A DNA stretch of 64,000 nt from an uncultured Paracoccaceae bacterium (GCA_947501025.1 CANMUM010000002.1:1-64000), one strand, 5' to 3'. Shown: positions 18,022 to 28,198, numbered from the stretch's first letter. Made by a program: numbers and translations. Notes: generated by a model not told the origin, from the letters alone.

Positions 18022-18919
18022 TCACCTCTGCTAATTTGTCTTGCCACTTCCTCATCATGAGAAATGGTGCTACGAAAACAATCAACACAACAACTGACAA
18101 TACTGATGCCATCGGATAATCTCGGTTATTGAAGTATTCGACATAAATTGTCTTTCCAATCATCTTTGTATCTGTTGCCCCTAATAGATCGGGAATGACA
18201 AATTCACCTACAGCTGGAATAAATACGAGCATGCAACCCGCAATAATACCAGGATAAGATAGCGGAATTACAACTTGCCAAAATGTCCAAAAAGGCTTTG
18301 CGCCAAGATCACTCGACGCTTCCAAAACGCTCTCCTCAAGCTTCACCAAATTCGCGTAAAGCGGTAAAATCATGAAAGGCAGATACGTATAAACAATCCC
18401 GAGATATACCGCAAAATCTGTGTTGAGAAATTGGATTGGAGAATTCACTTCTAAAATGCCAATTTTCATTAAAAACTGATTAACTGGGCCTTGATTATAT
18501 AGAATTGTCTTAATCGCATAGACACGTAACAAAAAACTTGTCCAAAATGGAAGAATAACCAACATCAATAATAGATGTCGTCGCGCTTCTGGCGCACGCG
18601 CAATCACATATGCCATAGGAAACCCTATTAGTAATGTCAGAAATGTTGCGATGAATGCAGTTTTCGCTGAACTCAAAAATGTTCCTATATATATTGGATT
18701 CTCAAAGAATCTTTCCCAACTTGATAGATGAATATTAAGCTGCAAAAAACTATCTTTGAAATTCACAACGGGTTCATATGGCGGCATTCCATTTCGAATT
18801 GTAGAAAAGCTCAACACAAATACAAAGATAAAGGGCAGCAAGAAAAAAACGAGCAGCCAAATCATAGGTAATGCGATCACACCACGCACACCGACAAAAG
18901 ATGCGATACGATTGATCAT
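18011..18919 (-). CDS. potH: putrescine/spermidine ABC transporter permease (PotH/PotB-like)
   Basis: Second inner-membrane permease of the polyamine importer, 302 residues with about six membrane segments. The EAA loop reads LEASSDLGAKPFWTFWQVVIPLS, and VGEFVIPDLLGATDTKMIGK is a PotB/PotH hallmark. The ATG at 18919 overlaps the potG stop (ATGA), which decides the start; the longer frame upstream lies inside potG. Confidence 0.92.
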   Translation of the reverse strand: MINRIASFVGVRGVIALPMIWLLVFFLLPFIFVFVLSFSTIRNGMPPYEPVVNFKDSFLQLNIHLSSWERFFENPIYIGTFLSSAKTAFIATFLTLLIGFPMAYVIARAPEARRHLLLMLVILPFWTSFLLRVYAIKTILYNQGPVNQFLMKIGILEVNSPIQFLNTDFAVYLGIVYTYLPFMILPLYANLVKLEESVLEASSDLGAKPFWTFWQVVIPLSYPGIIAGCMLVFIPAVGEFVIPDLLGATDTKMIGKTIYVEYFNNRDYPMASVLSVVVLIVFVAPFLMMRKWQDKLAEVNDA

Positions 18920-20040
18920 TGTGAAAGCACCACACCTGAACTGCCATCCCAGCCCACAACTACACGGTCTTCCCAAGTGAGATCATCTTCAGCCTCGCGC
19001 ACGCGATTTGCGCGGAAAGCCTTCACCAATTTACCACTATCAAGACGCACATGATAAACCGATTGCGATCCAAGATAGGCGATATCCTCAACAACACCTT
19101 TGGCAGAGTTGAGCATTTTGGCAGACTTCTTTTTTGAAATTTCTAGCTTCTCTGGGCGTACAGCAATGGTCAATTCTTGACCCAACGTCCCGCTCACACC
19201 ATGTGTGATGGCAATCTCGCCCACGCTGTCATTAAGCACGGCTGCGCGGTCTGGCTCATCAACAATCATCTCGCCTTCAAAGAGATTCACATCGCCGATA
19301 AAATTGGCCACAAATTTAGATTTTGGAAATTCATAAATCTCGCGCGGTTCGCCAATTTGCTCGATATAACCATCATTCATCACACCAATACGCGAAGCCA
19401 AGGTCATCGCCTCTTCTTGGTCATGGGTGACGACTACAAAGGTCACACCAAGTGTCTCTTGTATGCGGATAAGCTCAAACTGTGTTTCTTCGCGAAGTTT
19501 TTTATCAAGCGCACCAAGTGGCTCATCAAGCAATAAAAGTCGGGGTTTTTTCACCAATGCGCGCGCAAGTGCCACGCGCTGACGCTGACCACCAGAAAGT
19601 TGATGGGGCTTGCGCTTGATAAATTTTTCAAGCTTCACAAGCTTTAGCATTTCCATGGCCGTTGTTTCAGCTTCTGCCTTTGTCATGCCACCATGCACCA
19701 AACCATACATAACATTTTTCAAGACCGACATATGAGGAAAAAGTGCGTATGATTGGAACATCATATTTGTTGGGCGCTCATGGGGCGCCACTCCAGAGAG
19801 GTCTTCTCCATCCAATAAAATTTGACCCTCTGTTGCCTCTTCAAAACCTGCAAGCATACGTAAAAGCGTTGACTTCCCACAACCCGATCCACCAAGCAGG
19901 CAAAATAATTCACCCGCATAAATATCAAGAGACACATCATCAACGGCCACAAAATCGCTGAATTTCTTTGTTACGCTTTTGATTTGAAGAAGTGGTTTTT
20001 GTGAAGGGTCGCGCCATGGGCGCAGATCAGTCGCATTCAT
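18916..20040 (-). CDS. potG: polyamine ABC transporter ATP-binding protein (PotG/PotA-like)
   Basis: Cytoplasmic ATPase of 374 residues energising the importer. Walker A is GGSGCGKST (50-58), the ABC signature LSGGQRQRVALARAL starts at 148, and Walker B LLLLDEP ends at 174, with a C-terminal TOBE domain (LTIAVRPEKLEI). The start at 20040 follows TAGGAACATACCC. It lies 50 bases downstream of potF and overlaps potH. Confidence 0.94.
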   Translation of the reverse strand: MNATDLRPWRDPSQKPLLQIKSVTKKFSDFVAVDDVSLDIYAGELFCLLGGSGCGKSTLLRMLAGFEEATEGQILLDGEDLSGVAPHERPTNMMFQSYALFPHMSVLKNVMYGLVHGGMTKAEAETTAMEMLKLVKLEKFIKRKPHQLSGGQRQRVALARALVKKPRLLLLDEPLGALDKKLREETQFELIRIQETLGVTFVVVTHDQEEAMTLASRIGVMNDGYIEQIGEPREIYEFPKSKFVANFIGDVNLFEGEMIVDEPDRAAVLNDSVGEIAITHGVSGTLGQELTIAVRPEKLEISKKKSAKMLNSAKGVVEDIAYLGSQSVYHVRLDSGKLVKAFRANRVREAEDDLTWEDRVVVGWDGSSGVVLSQ

Positions 20041-20090
20041 GGGTATGTTCCTAAAAATTGTGGGGACAATCGCCCCCACAATATTTTTGA

Positions 20091-21176
20091 TTATGAGCCT
20101 GACTTAACCTTGGCCCATGCTTCATTAATCATACGTGATTCCGCCGCTGTTTTCACAGTCGCCGTGTAAAGCGTATCTTTCACCTCTTGTGGTGGGAAAA
20201 TGCCCGCTTCACTTGTGATTTCTTCGTCCACAAGCTCCATTGACGCCTCATTCGCATTCGCATACCAAACATAGTTGGTAATATCTGCTGTGATTTGGGC
20301 ATCCATTACAAAGTTGATGAACTTATGTGCATTTTCTGGATGTGGTGCATCTGCAGGGATTGCGATCATATCAAACCATTGTAAAGCGCCTTCCTTTGGA
20401 ATTGAATAAACAATTTCAACACCATCAGCAGCACTATCAGCAGCTTGATAAACATCACCAGTCCAACCACCCGCGATCACACAGATTTCGCCAGCAGCAA
20501 GATCGTCAATATATTGAGACGAGTGGAAATAACGAATATAAGGCTGAACGCTTGACATAAGCGCTGTAGCTTTTTCAATTTCGGCAGGTTCATGTGAATT
20601 TGGATCAAAGCCCAAATAAGTCAAAGCTGCATGGAACATCTCTGTCGGTGCATCCATAAATGCAAGCCCGCAATCTTTAAGTTTTTCAGCATTTGCAGGA
20701 TCAAAAACCAAAGACCAGCTATCTGTTGGCGCATCAGCACCGAGTACTTCTTCAACTTTTGCGACATTATAACCAAGACCCGTTGTGCCCCACATATAGA
20801 TCACAGAGTGTGCGTTATCTGAATCATGGCTAGAAGCTGCTGCCATGAGTTTTTCATCCATATTGGCTAAATTTGGCAACATGTCTTTATTCAGCGGCAT
20901 ATATACGCCTGCCGCTATTTGACGTTCCAAAAAGTCACCTGTTGGTACAACCAAATCGTAACCAGTTGAGCCTGTTAGCAATTTTGCTTCGAGAACCTCA
21001 TTGCTGTCATAAACATCATAAGTCACCTCGATGCCCGTTGCAGCGGTAAATTTTTCGATTGTATCTTCAGCGATATAATCTGACCAATTATAAATATTAA
21101 GAACTTTTTCTTCTTCAGCCACTGCGCCCAATGCGATCAATGATACTGAAAATGCTAAAATTGATGTCTTTGTCAT
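20091..21176 (-). CDS. potF: putrescine-binding periplasmic protein (PotF-like)
   Basis: A solute-binding protein of 361 residues with a Sec signal peptide (ILAFSVSLIALGAVAEEE). The start of the mature protein, KVLNIYNWSDYIAEDTIEKF, matches PotF/PotD, including the Trp and Tyr that cradle the polyamine. YDVYDSNEVLEAKLLTGSTG, FLDAPTE-like MDAPTEMFHA, and IRYFHSSQYIDDLA are close to E. coli PotF, favouring putrescine over spermidine. It is the second gene of the operon, after a puuA-like ligase. Confidence 0.93.
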   Translation of the reverse strand: MTKTSILAFSVSLIALGAVAEEEKVLNIYNWSDYIAEDTIEKFTAATGIEVTYDVYDSNEVLEAKLLTGSTGYDLVVPTGDFLERQIAAGVYMPLNKDMLPNLANMDEKLMAAASSHDSDNAHSVIYMWGTTGLGYNVAKVEEVLGADAPTDSWSLVFDPANAEKLKDCGLAFMDAPTEMFHAALTYLGFDPNSHEPAEIEKATALMSSVQPYIRYFHSSQYIDDLAAGEICVIAGGWTGDVYQAADSAADGVEIVYSIPKEGALQWFDMIAIPADAPHPENAHKFINFVMDAQITADITNYVWYANANEASMELVDEEITSEAGIFPPQEVKDTLYTATVKTAAESRMINEAWAKVKSGS

Positions 21177-21267
21177 GTCTTCTCCAATAATTTTCCGAAT
21201 CTTTCGGCCATGATTTTATTTAGAAGGGCTTTGAAGCAAAAAGCAAGCAAGACTTGCAGATTATTGT

Positions 21268-22614
21268 CTAAACCGTTTCGAGATATGAGCTTAATTCAAA
21301 ATCTGAGATTCGGGCATTCAGCTCGGTGTTTTCTTGTGTCTTGGCCAATGTATAAACATCTTGAAAGACCGTCGAAAAATGGCGATCAATGAAATCACTT
21401 TCTTCAAACTCACGTATGGCATCCATCCAACGCGTTGGCAAACGTTCCAGCACCAATGAATAAGCATCTCCTTTAATCGGCGCGCCAGGGTCCATTTTCA
21501 TTTTAATTCCATCAAGTGCACCATGCAAGATCGCCGCCAATACCAAATATGGATTGGCATCAGCTCCCGCCACACGGTGCTCGATACGGCGCGCTTTATG
21601 ATCACCGCCCGGAATACGAATGGCGGCAGTGCGATTCTCATATGCCCAACAAATCCCTGTCGGGGCATGGCTGCCCGGTTGCAAGCGGCGATATGAATTG
21701 AGATGCGGCGCCCAAAGAAGCGCATTTTCTTTCAAAGTGCCCAACACACCCCCAACGGCATTAATTAGCGTTTCACTGCCCTGCGCGCCTCCATTGTCAA
21801 ATACATTCACGCCATTTTTATCGAGAAGTGAAAAATGAACATGAAGACCAGAGCCTGCGCGATCGGTAAATGGCTTTGCCATAAAGCTTGCAGCCATCAA
21901 ATTGCGGCGTGCGGTTGATTTAACAATACGCTTAAACAAAACTGCATCATCAGCTGCGCGCAAGGGATCTGTATGAAAAAGATTAATCTCAAATTGGCCG
22001 CGACCACTCTCTGAAATCGCCGTATCCACACCCACACCTTGCACGCGACATGCTTCATAGGTTTGCGCAAAAAAGCTCTCAAATTGATCCAATTCATCAA
22101 CCGAGAGAATAGAATCTGCCTTCAAGCGCTTCCCTGTCACAGGAGAAATCGGCGTGCGTGGTCGATCACCCTTGGGATCAACCAAGTAAAACTCCATCTC
22201 AAGTGCCATCATAGGAGCATAACCCATCTCCGATGCACGATCGACAGCTTCGGCCAAAATTCGACGGGGATCAACAGGCGAAGCTTCGCCCTTATCCGTC
22301 ACCATCCATACGGGCAAAAACACCATCGGCGTATCGCCAACAAGAAAAGGCAAAAGGCCGCGATCTGTGACCTCACAGCGCCCATCGGCATCACCTGTAT
22401 CAAAAACCAACGGACTGTCTTCGATATCACGCCCCCAAATATCAAGTGCGAGCGCCGAAATCGGCATACGCATTTCGCCATTCAAAACTTTGCCGATTTG
22501 CTCTACAGGAACACGTTTTCCGCGCCAAATGCCATTAATATCACATGCTGCAACTTGCACATTTGTGACTTCTGGATGGCTTTCGAACCATTTTTGGATT
22601 TCAGTATTTGACAT
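21268..22614 (-). CDS. puuA: glutamine synthetase family protein, gamma-glutamylputrescine synthetase-like (copy 2)
   Basis: A second GS-fold ligase, 448 residues, leading the putrescine operon. Visible motifs are MALEMEFYLVDP, ESGRGQFEINLFH, AKPFTDRAGSGLHVHFS and ENRTAAIRIPGGDHKARRIEHRVAGADANPY (metal, glutamate and ATP sites). It differs widely from the copy at 14896-16269, so it is an old paralogue and may have a different amine preference. The start at 22614 follows AGGGACATA; a longer frame to 22692 lacks an SD and overlaps the promoter. The nearest downstream gene is potF, 91 bases away. Confidence 0.88.
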   Translation of the reverse strand: MSNTEIQKWFESHPEVTNVQVAACDINGIWRGKRVPVEQIGKVLNGEMRMPISALALDIWGRDIEDSPLVFDTGDADGRCEVTDRGLLPFLVGDTPMVFLPVWMVTDKGEASPVDPRRILAEAVDRASEMGYAPMMALEMEFYLVDPKGDRPRTPISPVTGKRLKADSILSVDELDQFESFFAQTYEACRVQGVGVDTAISESGRGQFEINLFHTDPLRAADDAVLFKRIVKSTARRNLMAASFMAKPFTDRAGSGLHVHFSLLDKNGVNVFDNGGAQGSETLINAVGGVLGTLKENALLWAPHLNSYRRLQPGSHAPTGICWAYENRTAAIRIPGGDHKARRIEHRVAGADANPYLVLAAILHGALDGIKMKMDPGAPIKGDAYSLVLERLPTRWMDAIREFEESDFIDRHFSTVFQDVYTLAKTQENTELNARISDFELSSYLETV

Positions 22615-22638
22615 TATGTCCCTATATTTCTTCGCTCG

Positions 22639-22667
22639 ATAATGGCAATTGTGTTTTATTCTGTCAA
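22639..22667 (-). promoter_or_regulatory. sigma-70 promoter of the putrescine operon
   Basis: On the minus strand TTGACA (22667-22662), a 17-base spacer and CATTAT (22644-22639) lie about 25 bases before the first start codon. The -35 is a perfect consensus. Confidence 0.65.
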
Positions 22668-22739
22668 TAACCGCGTTAAAAATATTAAACATTTCAATAT
22701 TCGCTTCACATTGCCATCTATTATTCTTAGACAGGTTTC

Positions 22740-23492
22740 ATGGACAACATCGCTGGGTATCTTGAAGTCATCCTCATAGGGGTCGCATTTATTGCAGGAG
22801 CGGTTGATGCAATTGCAGGTGGGGGCGGCTTAATTGTTATGCCCGTTTTGTTGCTCTCAGGAATGCCCGTCGTCACGGCGCTGGGCACATCAAAACTTCA
22901 AGCGATGTTTGGCTCGGCATCTGCCACATTTCACTATGCGCGTAAGGGGCTTGTTGATTTAAAAACCCAGTGGCAGGCTGCCCTCCTGTGCGGCATACTC
23001 TCCTTTATCGGCGCGAAACTTGTCGCATATCTCCCAAAAGAAATGCTCACAATTGCCTTACCGATCATATTAATCATGGTAGCTCTGTTTTTTGCATTTG
23101 CGCCTCGACTAACGGATGAAGACAAAACCGCGCGCATGAAGCCAATTCTATTTGCAATATGCATTGCCCCCATAATCGCATTTTATGATGGAATTTTTGG
23201 CCCCGGGGCTGGCACATTTTATATGCTCGGCTTTGTGTTATTGGCGGGGTATGGCATGACGCGCGCGACCGCACATACCAAATTGCTCAATTTAAGCTCC
23301 AATATTGGTGCGCTCATCGCATTTATGCTCATTGGCGCTGTGGATTATAAGCTCGGCTTGATGATGGGTGTCGCGCAATTCTTAGGCGCACGTTTAGGTG
23401 CAGGCATGGCGGTGAAAAATGGTGCAAAACTCATACGTCCTTTGCTCGTCATCACAAGTATCGCTTTGGCTCTAAAATTGATTTTCGGCTAA
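22740..23492 (+). CDS. TauE/SafE family membrane transporter
   Basis: A 250-residue integral membrane protein with about eight predicted segments in two related halves. The first has AGAVDAIAGGGGLIVMPVLL and the second FYDGIFGPGAGTFYML, the repeated glycine-rich motifs of the TauE/SafE (DUF81) family. Members export or import small organic anions such as sulfoacetate or sulfite; the substrate here is unknown. It is divergent from the putrescine operon and convergent with truA. Confidence 0.88.
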   Translation: MDNIAGYLEVILIGVAFIAGAVDAIAGGGGLIVMPVLLLSGMPVVTALGTSKLQAMFGSASATFHYARKGLVDLKTQWQAALLCGILSFIGAKLVAYLPKEMLTIALPIILIMVALFFAFAPRLTDEDKTARMKPILFAICIAPIIAFYDGIFGPGAGTFYMLGFVLLAGYGMTRATAHTKLLNLSSNIGALIAFMLIGAVDYKLGLMMGVAQFLGARLGAGMAVKNGAKLIRPLLVITSIALALKLIFG

Positions 23493-23530
23493 TAATAAAA
23501 AACGCCAAGATTCTGCATCATATAAAATGA

Positions 23531-24316
23531 TCAGCCATCAACAAACCCATCCGCAAAGATTTCCGTTGGATATGTGACTTCCGCAAAATAAAGCCCTTCA
23601 GGGGGAGCTACTGGCCCGCAACGTGCACGATCCTTTGCTTCAAGTGCTGCGCGCACATCATCAATTTCCCAGCGCCCTGCCCCCACTCTTTCGAGTGTTC
23701 CTGCAAAACTGCGCACTTGATTATGCATGAAGCTTCTTGCCTCAACGTGAATTTGAATTTCAAGCCCCTCATCGGTGTCGAAAGCCTCCACATCAACCCG
23801 ATCAACAGACTTCACTGGTGAAGCCGATTGACACATTGAAGAGCGAAATGTTGTAAAATCATGCAAGCCAAGAAAGGACTGTGCAGCCTTATGCATTGGA
23901 GATGGATCAAGTGGATGACGCACCCACCACGCCGTACCACGGCCAAATGTTTGCGGGGCACGCCGCACAATAATACGGTATAAATATCTCCGCTTCACAG
24001 CCGAAAATCTCGCCGAAAAATCATCGTCAACCAATGCCACAGCACGAATGGCAATCGGATTGGGTCTGAGTTGAAAATTCATCGCTTCTGCCAATCGAAA
24101 CGGATCCCAATCGCGCTCCAAATCCACATGAACGATTTGCCCCATGGCATGAACACCCGCGTCAGTTCGCCCTGCACAAGTGATCCGTGGTGCATGAGGG
24201 TCAAGCTTGGCCACAGCCTTTTCAAGCTCACCTTGTACAGACCTCACATTGTCTTGAATTTGAAAACCCGAATAGGGAGCGCCGTCATAGGCGACTTTCA
24301 TTGCAAAACGTGGCAC
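23531..24316 (-). CDS. truA: tRNA pseudouridine synthase A
   Basis: Makes pseudouridine at positions 38-40 of the tRNA anticodon arm. Length of 261 residues is normal. The catalytic aspartate is in CAGRTDAGVHAMGQ (Asp52). KRRYLYRI, SFMHNQVRSFAGTLE and the GPVAPPEGLYF end are family landmarks. Transcribed alone on the minus strand, divergent from ycjX. Confidence 0.97.
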   Translation of the reverse strand: MPRFAMKVAYDGAPYSGFQIQDNVRSVQGELEKAVAKLDPHAPRITCAGRTDAGVHAMGQIVHVDLERDWDPFRLAEAMNFQLRPNPIAIRAVALVDDDFSARFSAVKRRYLYRIIVRRAPQTFGRGTAWWVRHPLDPSPMHKAAQSFLGLHDFTTFRSSMCQSASPVKSVDRVDVEAFDTDEGLEIQIHVEARSFMHNQVRSFAGTLERVGAGRWEIDDVRAALEAKDRARCGPVAPPEGLYFAEVTYPTEIFADGFVDG

Positions 24317-24372
24317 AGTTTTCCTCGTTGAAATTTGATATATAAATCCCTATCTATAGATCAAAGATTAAT

Positions 24373-25746
24373 TTGAAAAGGCGGAGTTTTCCGATCGCAA
24401 ACCTCATTGATGATATCGCGAACAGCATTCGCCACAGAATCGATCCGACCATTCGCCTTGGTGTAACGGGGCTTTCGCGCGCGGGAAAAACAGTCTTCAT
24501 TACTGCGCTGGTTGCCAATCTGCTTGAGCGCGACCGCATGTTAAGTTTTCAAGTGGAAGCCGAAGGGCGCGTCATTGCAACTCATCTTGCCGAACAGCCC
24601 GACCAGACGATTGCGCGTTTTGAGTTTGAAAAGCATCTTGCGAGCCTATTAAAAGACAATCCTGAATGGCCCGAAAGTACGCGTCATATATCGGAGCTGC
24701 GATTATCCTTCAAAATCGCGCGCAAAGGCATTGGCGCGCTTTTCAATGATGTCAGTACGATCCATCTTGATATTGTAGATTATCCGGGCGAGTGGTTGCT
24801 TGATCTCGCATTAATGAACAAATCATATGCGCAATGGTCTGAGGCAATCCTTGAAAAACTTGGCAAAAATAATGATTATCTTGCACAAATCAAAAATTTT
24901 GATGGATCAATTGCGCATAAAGAAACCGAACTGAGTTCATTAGCAGAGAGCTTTCACCAACTCGTCCGAACACGCCACAAGCAAGGAATGACCGATGCTG
25001 TGCCGGGACGTTTTTTACTACCTGCAGAACTTGAAGGCGCGCCAGCGATAACATTTGCCCCCTTACCCGCAAGCAAAGGTGGTCGAAAATCAGCCTATTC
25101 AATATTTGAATCGCGGTTTGAAGCTTATAAGAAAAAAGTCATTGCGCCATTTTTTAAAAACCATTTTGCTAAAATCGATCGGCAAGTTATTTTGGTTGAT
25201 GTCCTTGGTGCCCTTGAAAAAGGGAGTGATGCTTTGGCGACTTTAGAAACATCCATGACCGATATATTGAGTGCTTTTAACCCCGGGAAGAATGGTCTTT
25301 TCTCCTTCCTTCTCGGGCATAAAATCGACAAAATTGCCTTCGTGGCGACAAAGGCTGACCTCCTGCATCATTATCATCATGAACGCTTGGTAGATATGAC
25401 GCGCGCTCTTTTGAAATCGGCTGAACGGCGTGCGGTGTATAGCGGCGCAAAAACATCTGCAAAGGCGGCGGCATCTTTGCGCGCGACAATTGAAGATAAA
25501 GCCAAGCATGACGGTAAAGAGCTTGCAATTGTGCGCGGGCGACGCGCCAATGATCAAAAAACAATCGGCTTTCATTTTGGCGATTTACCTGATGATGCCG
25601 AGAGTTTTATCCTTGGCAAAAAAGATGGAAAATTCGAAGCGCCAAAACTCTCTCCGCCTGATTTGACAAACCGAACCAAAGCGGGACTACCCCATATACG
25701 CATTGATCAATTGGCCGAGTTTTTGCTTGGCGATCGTTTGAGATAG
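24373..25746 (+). CDS. ycjX: YcjX-family P-loop protein (DUF463)
   Basis: A predicted GTPase-like protein of 457 residues. The Walker A motif GLSRAGKT (33-40) sits in the family signature LGVTGLSRAGKTVFITALV. HLDIVDYPGEWLLDL takes the place of the DxxG switch, and DVLGALEKGSDAL and AFVATKADLLHH are also present; the last resembles a G4 guanine-specificity site. In other proteobacteria ycjX belongs to envelope-stress regulons. The start is taken as TTG 24373, because homologues begin with a similar short basic segment and no ATG is available. The DUF697 gene follows 7 bases later. Confidence 0.9.
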   Translation: MKRRSFPIANLIDDIANSIRHRIDPTIRLGVTGLSRAGKTVFITALVANLLERDRMLSFQVEAEGRVIATHLAEQPDQTIARFEFEKHLASLLKDNPEWPESTRHISELRLSFKIARKGIGALFNDVSTIHLDIVDYPGEWLLDLALMNKSYAQWSEAILEKLGKNNDYLAQIKNFDGSIAHKETELSSLAESFHQLVRTRHKQGMTDAVPGRFLLPAELEGAPAITFAPLPASKGGRKSAYSIFESRFEAYKKKVIAPFFKNHFAKIDRQVILVDVLGALEKGSDALATLETSMTDILSAFNPGKNGLFSFLLGHKIDKIAFVATKADLLHHYHHERLVDMTRALLKSAERRAVYSGAKTSAKAAASLRATIEDKAKHDGKELAIVRGRRANDQKTIGFHFGDLPDDAESFILGKKDGKFEAPKLSPPDLTNRTKAGLPHIRIDQLAEFLLGDRLR

Positions 25747-25753
25747 GAACAAG

Positions 25754-26725
25754 ATGAACAAAAGCGACCCCGTTATATTTGAAGCAGATCATAGTGAAGA
25801 TCATTCATTCAATGTGGATGATGCGCCTCAAATCGACGCGCATACAAGTGCTATGGGCATCATAACCGCGCGAACGGCCAGACGCACAGGCTGGCTTGGC
25901 AGGATTCTTATGCTTTCAATCGGGGGTCTTCTCGCGCTCGTTATATCGATGGCATTTTGGAATTTTGTGATCAATTTAACAACGCAAAACGTGATCCTTG
26001 GTCGCATTGCACTAGGGCTTTTTATCATCATCGGGGTTATATCGACCTTGTATATATTGAAGGAAATTCTCGCCATCTGGCGGTTAGGCCGTGTAGATAA
26101 GCTGCGTCAAAATATTCGTGACGCATGGGTTTCAGCTTCGATTGAAGATGCAAAATCGGCCACAAAAGATGTCGCTAAACTTGTGAAAAAGCATGATAAA
26201 AACACATGGGAAAACAATAAAAACGATATCTTTGATTCAAAGGAACTCCTTGAGTTTTCTGAACGTGAACTCTTAAGCCAACTTGATATGGAAGCTCAAA
26301 ACGAAATCCAAAAACGCGCGCGACAAGTGGCCGTTGTGACGGCTTTTGTTCCCTTAGCACTTATCGATTTGATCACGGTTCTGACGGCCAATATCGGCAT
26401 GATCCGATCCATTGCCGAAATTTATGGAGGACGCCCAGGCTTGATTGGTGGGTGGCGATTATTTCAAAAAGTCGCAACCCATCTCGTTGCAACAGGCGCG
26501 GTTGCTGTGGGTGATGATATGATTGGGTCACTTCTTGGCGGGGGCGCTTTATCAAAACTATCTCGTCGCTTTGGTGAAGGCGTCATCAATGCTGCACTCA
26601 CAGCAAGAGTTGGCATTGCCACCATGGAAGTATGCCGCCCTATGGACTTTCGTGCCCTCAACAAACCAACAACAAGCGGTATTGCGTCAAAATCATTGGC
26701 TGGCTTTACCAACTCAACAAAATAA
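25754..26725 (+). CDS. ycjF: YcjF-like DUF697 membrane protein
   Basis: A 323-residue inner-membrane protein. An acidic N-terminal tail is followed by two membrane segments (about residues 54-75 and 80-100), a charged helical region, and a C-terminal DUF697 domain with VAVVTAFVPLALIDLITVLTAN and TGAVAVGDDMIGSLLGGG. It is the standard partner of YcjX and overlaps it functionally as a two-gene operon. Molecular function is not established. Confidence 0.87.
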   Translation: MNKSDPVIFEADHSEDHSFNVDDAPQIDAHTSAMGIITARTARRTGWLGRILMLSIGGLLALVISMAFWNFVINLTTQNVILGRIALGLFIIIGVISTLYILKEILAIWRLGRVDKLRQNIRDAWVSASIEDAKSATKDVAKLVKKHDKNTWENNKNDIFDSKELLEFSERELLSQLDMEAQNEIQKRARQVAVVTAFVPLALIDLITVLTANIGMIRSIAEIYGGRPGLIGGWRLFQKVATHLVATGAVAVGDDMIGSLLGGGALSKLSRRFGEGVINAALTARVGIATMEVCRPMDFRALNKPTTSGIASKSLAGFTNSTK

Positions 26726-26819
26726 CTGGTCTTTGTTTCATTTTGGAAACAATTGTGACGATATACGCATTGGATAATCACAAAGCCCCAAAAGCTCCAT
26801 TTTTCGAGCGTTATCACAC

Positions 26820-26848
26820 TTGACATTTTCACTTAAAAACCGTGAATA
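26820..26848 (+). promoter_or_regulatory. promoter of glyA
   Basis: TTGACA (26820-26825), a 17-base spacer and TGAATA (26843-26848) precede glyA by 26 bases. The -35 is perfect and the -10 moderate. Confidence 0.5.
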
Positions 26849-26874
26849 AAAGCACGCAATTTTAGGAGCACTAT

Positions 26875-28164
26875 ATGACTGCCACAGATAAAGGTTTTTT
26901 CACCGAAACACTCGCGACACGCGACCCCGAAATTCAAGCTGCCATCACGGGAGAGCTTGGTCGTCAACGCGATGAGATCGAGTTGATTGCATCAGAAAAC
27001 ATCGTTTCGCGCGCAGTTATGGAAGCTCAAGGCTCTGTCATGACGAATAAATATGCCGAAGGATATCCAGGGCGTCGTTATTATGGTGGCTGTCATCATG
27101 TCGACATTGCTGAGAACTTGGCGATTGATCGTGCGAAGCAACTTTTTGGTTGTGAATTTGCAAATGTTCAGCCGAATTCTGGCTCACAAGCCAATCAAGG
27201 CGTATTTCAGGCACTGCTTCAACCAGGTGATACGATCTTGGGCATGAACCTCGCTTCTGGCGGGCATCTTACACATGGTGCGGCACCAAACCAATCGGGC
27301 AAATGGTTCAACGCTGTGCAATACGGCGTTCGCCAGCAAGATAATCTCCTTGATTATGATGAGGTTGCCTCCCTTGCCAAAGAGCATAAGCCGAAACTTA
27401 TCATCGCAGGTGGTTCTGCTATTCCGCGCCAAATTGACTTTGCAAAAATGCGTGAGATTGCCGATAGTGTTGGGGCATTGATGCTGGTGGATATGGCGCA
27501 TTTCGCGGGTCTTGTTGCGGCGGGTGAACACCCTTCCCCCTTCCCATATGCCCATGTTGCAACAACAACAACACATAAAACATTGCGTGGCCCACGTGGT
27601 GGCATGATCCTTACAAATGACGAAACCATTTCAAAGAAAATCAACTCCGCGATTTTCCCAGGCATCCAAGGCGGACCGTTAATGCATGTGATCGCAGCAA
27701 AAGCTGTCGCATTTGGTGAAGCGCTTCGTCCTGAATTCAAAACCTATCAAAAACAAGTGCGCGCAAATGCCGTTGCGCTTGCTGATGAGCTTATGAAAGG
27801 TGGCCTCGATATCGTGACAGGCGGCACGGACACCCATGTGATGCTCGTTGATTTGCGCCCTAAAAACGTAAAAGGTAATGAAACGGATGCGGCACTTGGA
27901 CGTTCTGGGATTACTTGCAATAAAAACGGCATTCCTTTTGACCCTGAAAAACCAACTGTGACTTCTGGAGTTCGCCTTGGAACCCCAGCTGGCACGACAC
28001 GTGGCTTCAAAGAAGACGAATTCCGCGAAATTGGCCGTATGATTGTTGAAGTGGTTGATGGTTTGGCAGGAAACGGCGCTGAGAATAATGAAGAGGCCGA
28101 AGCATCTGTTCGTGCAAAAGTCGCCGATCTTTGCGCACGCTTCCCTCTTTACGCAAACTTCTAA
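26875..28164 (+). CDS. glyA: serine hydroxymethyltransferase
   Basis: Converts serine and tetrahydrofolate to glycine and methylene-tetrahydrofolate. The 429-residue PLP enzyme shows [37 protein letters not shown] and the Schiff-base lysine in [14 protein letters not shown] (Lys235). TTTAGGAGCACTAT gives the SD. It is flanked by its own promoter and a hairpin after the stop, so it is probably monocistronic. Confidence 0.97.
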   Translation: MTATDKGFFTETLATRDPEIQAAITGELGRQRDEIELIASENIVSRAVMEAQGSVMTNKYAEGYPGRRYYGGCHHVDIAENLAIDRAKQLFGCEFANVQPNSGSQANQGVFQALLQPGDTILGMNLASGGHLTHGAAPNQSGKWFNAVQYGVRQQDNLLDYDEVASLAKEHKPKLIIAGGSAIPRQIDFAKMREIADSVGALMLVDMAHFAGLVAAGEHPSPFPYAHVATTTTHKTLRGPRGGMILTNDETISKKINSAIFPGIQGGPLMHVIAAKAVAFGEALRPEFKTYQKQVRANAVALADELMKGGLDIVTGGTDTHVMLVDLRPKNVKGNETDAALGRSGITCNKNGIPFDPEKPTVTSGVRLGTPAGTTRGFKEDEFREIGRMIVEVVDGLAGNGAENNEEAEASVRAKVADLCARFPLYANF

Positions 28165-28171
28165 ATAACGC

Positions 28172-28198
28172 GGCTAGCGGGCATAATATCCGCTAGCC
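28172..28198. terminator. hairpin between glyA and the convergent small gene
   Basis: GGCTAGCGG (28172-28180) and CCGCTAGCC (28190-28198) form a 9-bp perfect stem with a nine-base loop. It begins 7 bases after glyA and abuts the stop codon of the minus-strand frame that ends at 28199. No long T-run is seen on either side. Confidence 0.55.

Noticed and set aside
22039-22611. 190-codon plus-strand frame
   Set aside because: Antisense to the second puuA copy and rich in Cys, Arg and His; no SD.
26726-26874. Possible glycine riboswitch before glyA
   Set aside because: The gap is short, lacks the tandem aptamer pattern and contains a simple promoter instead.
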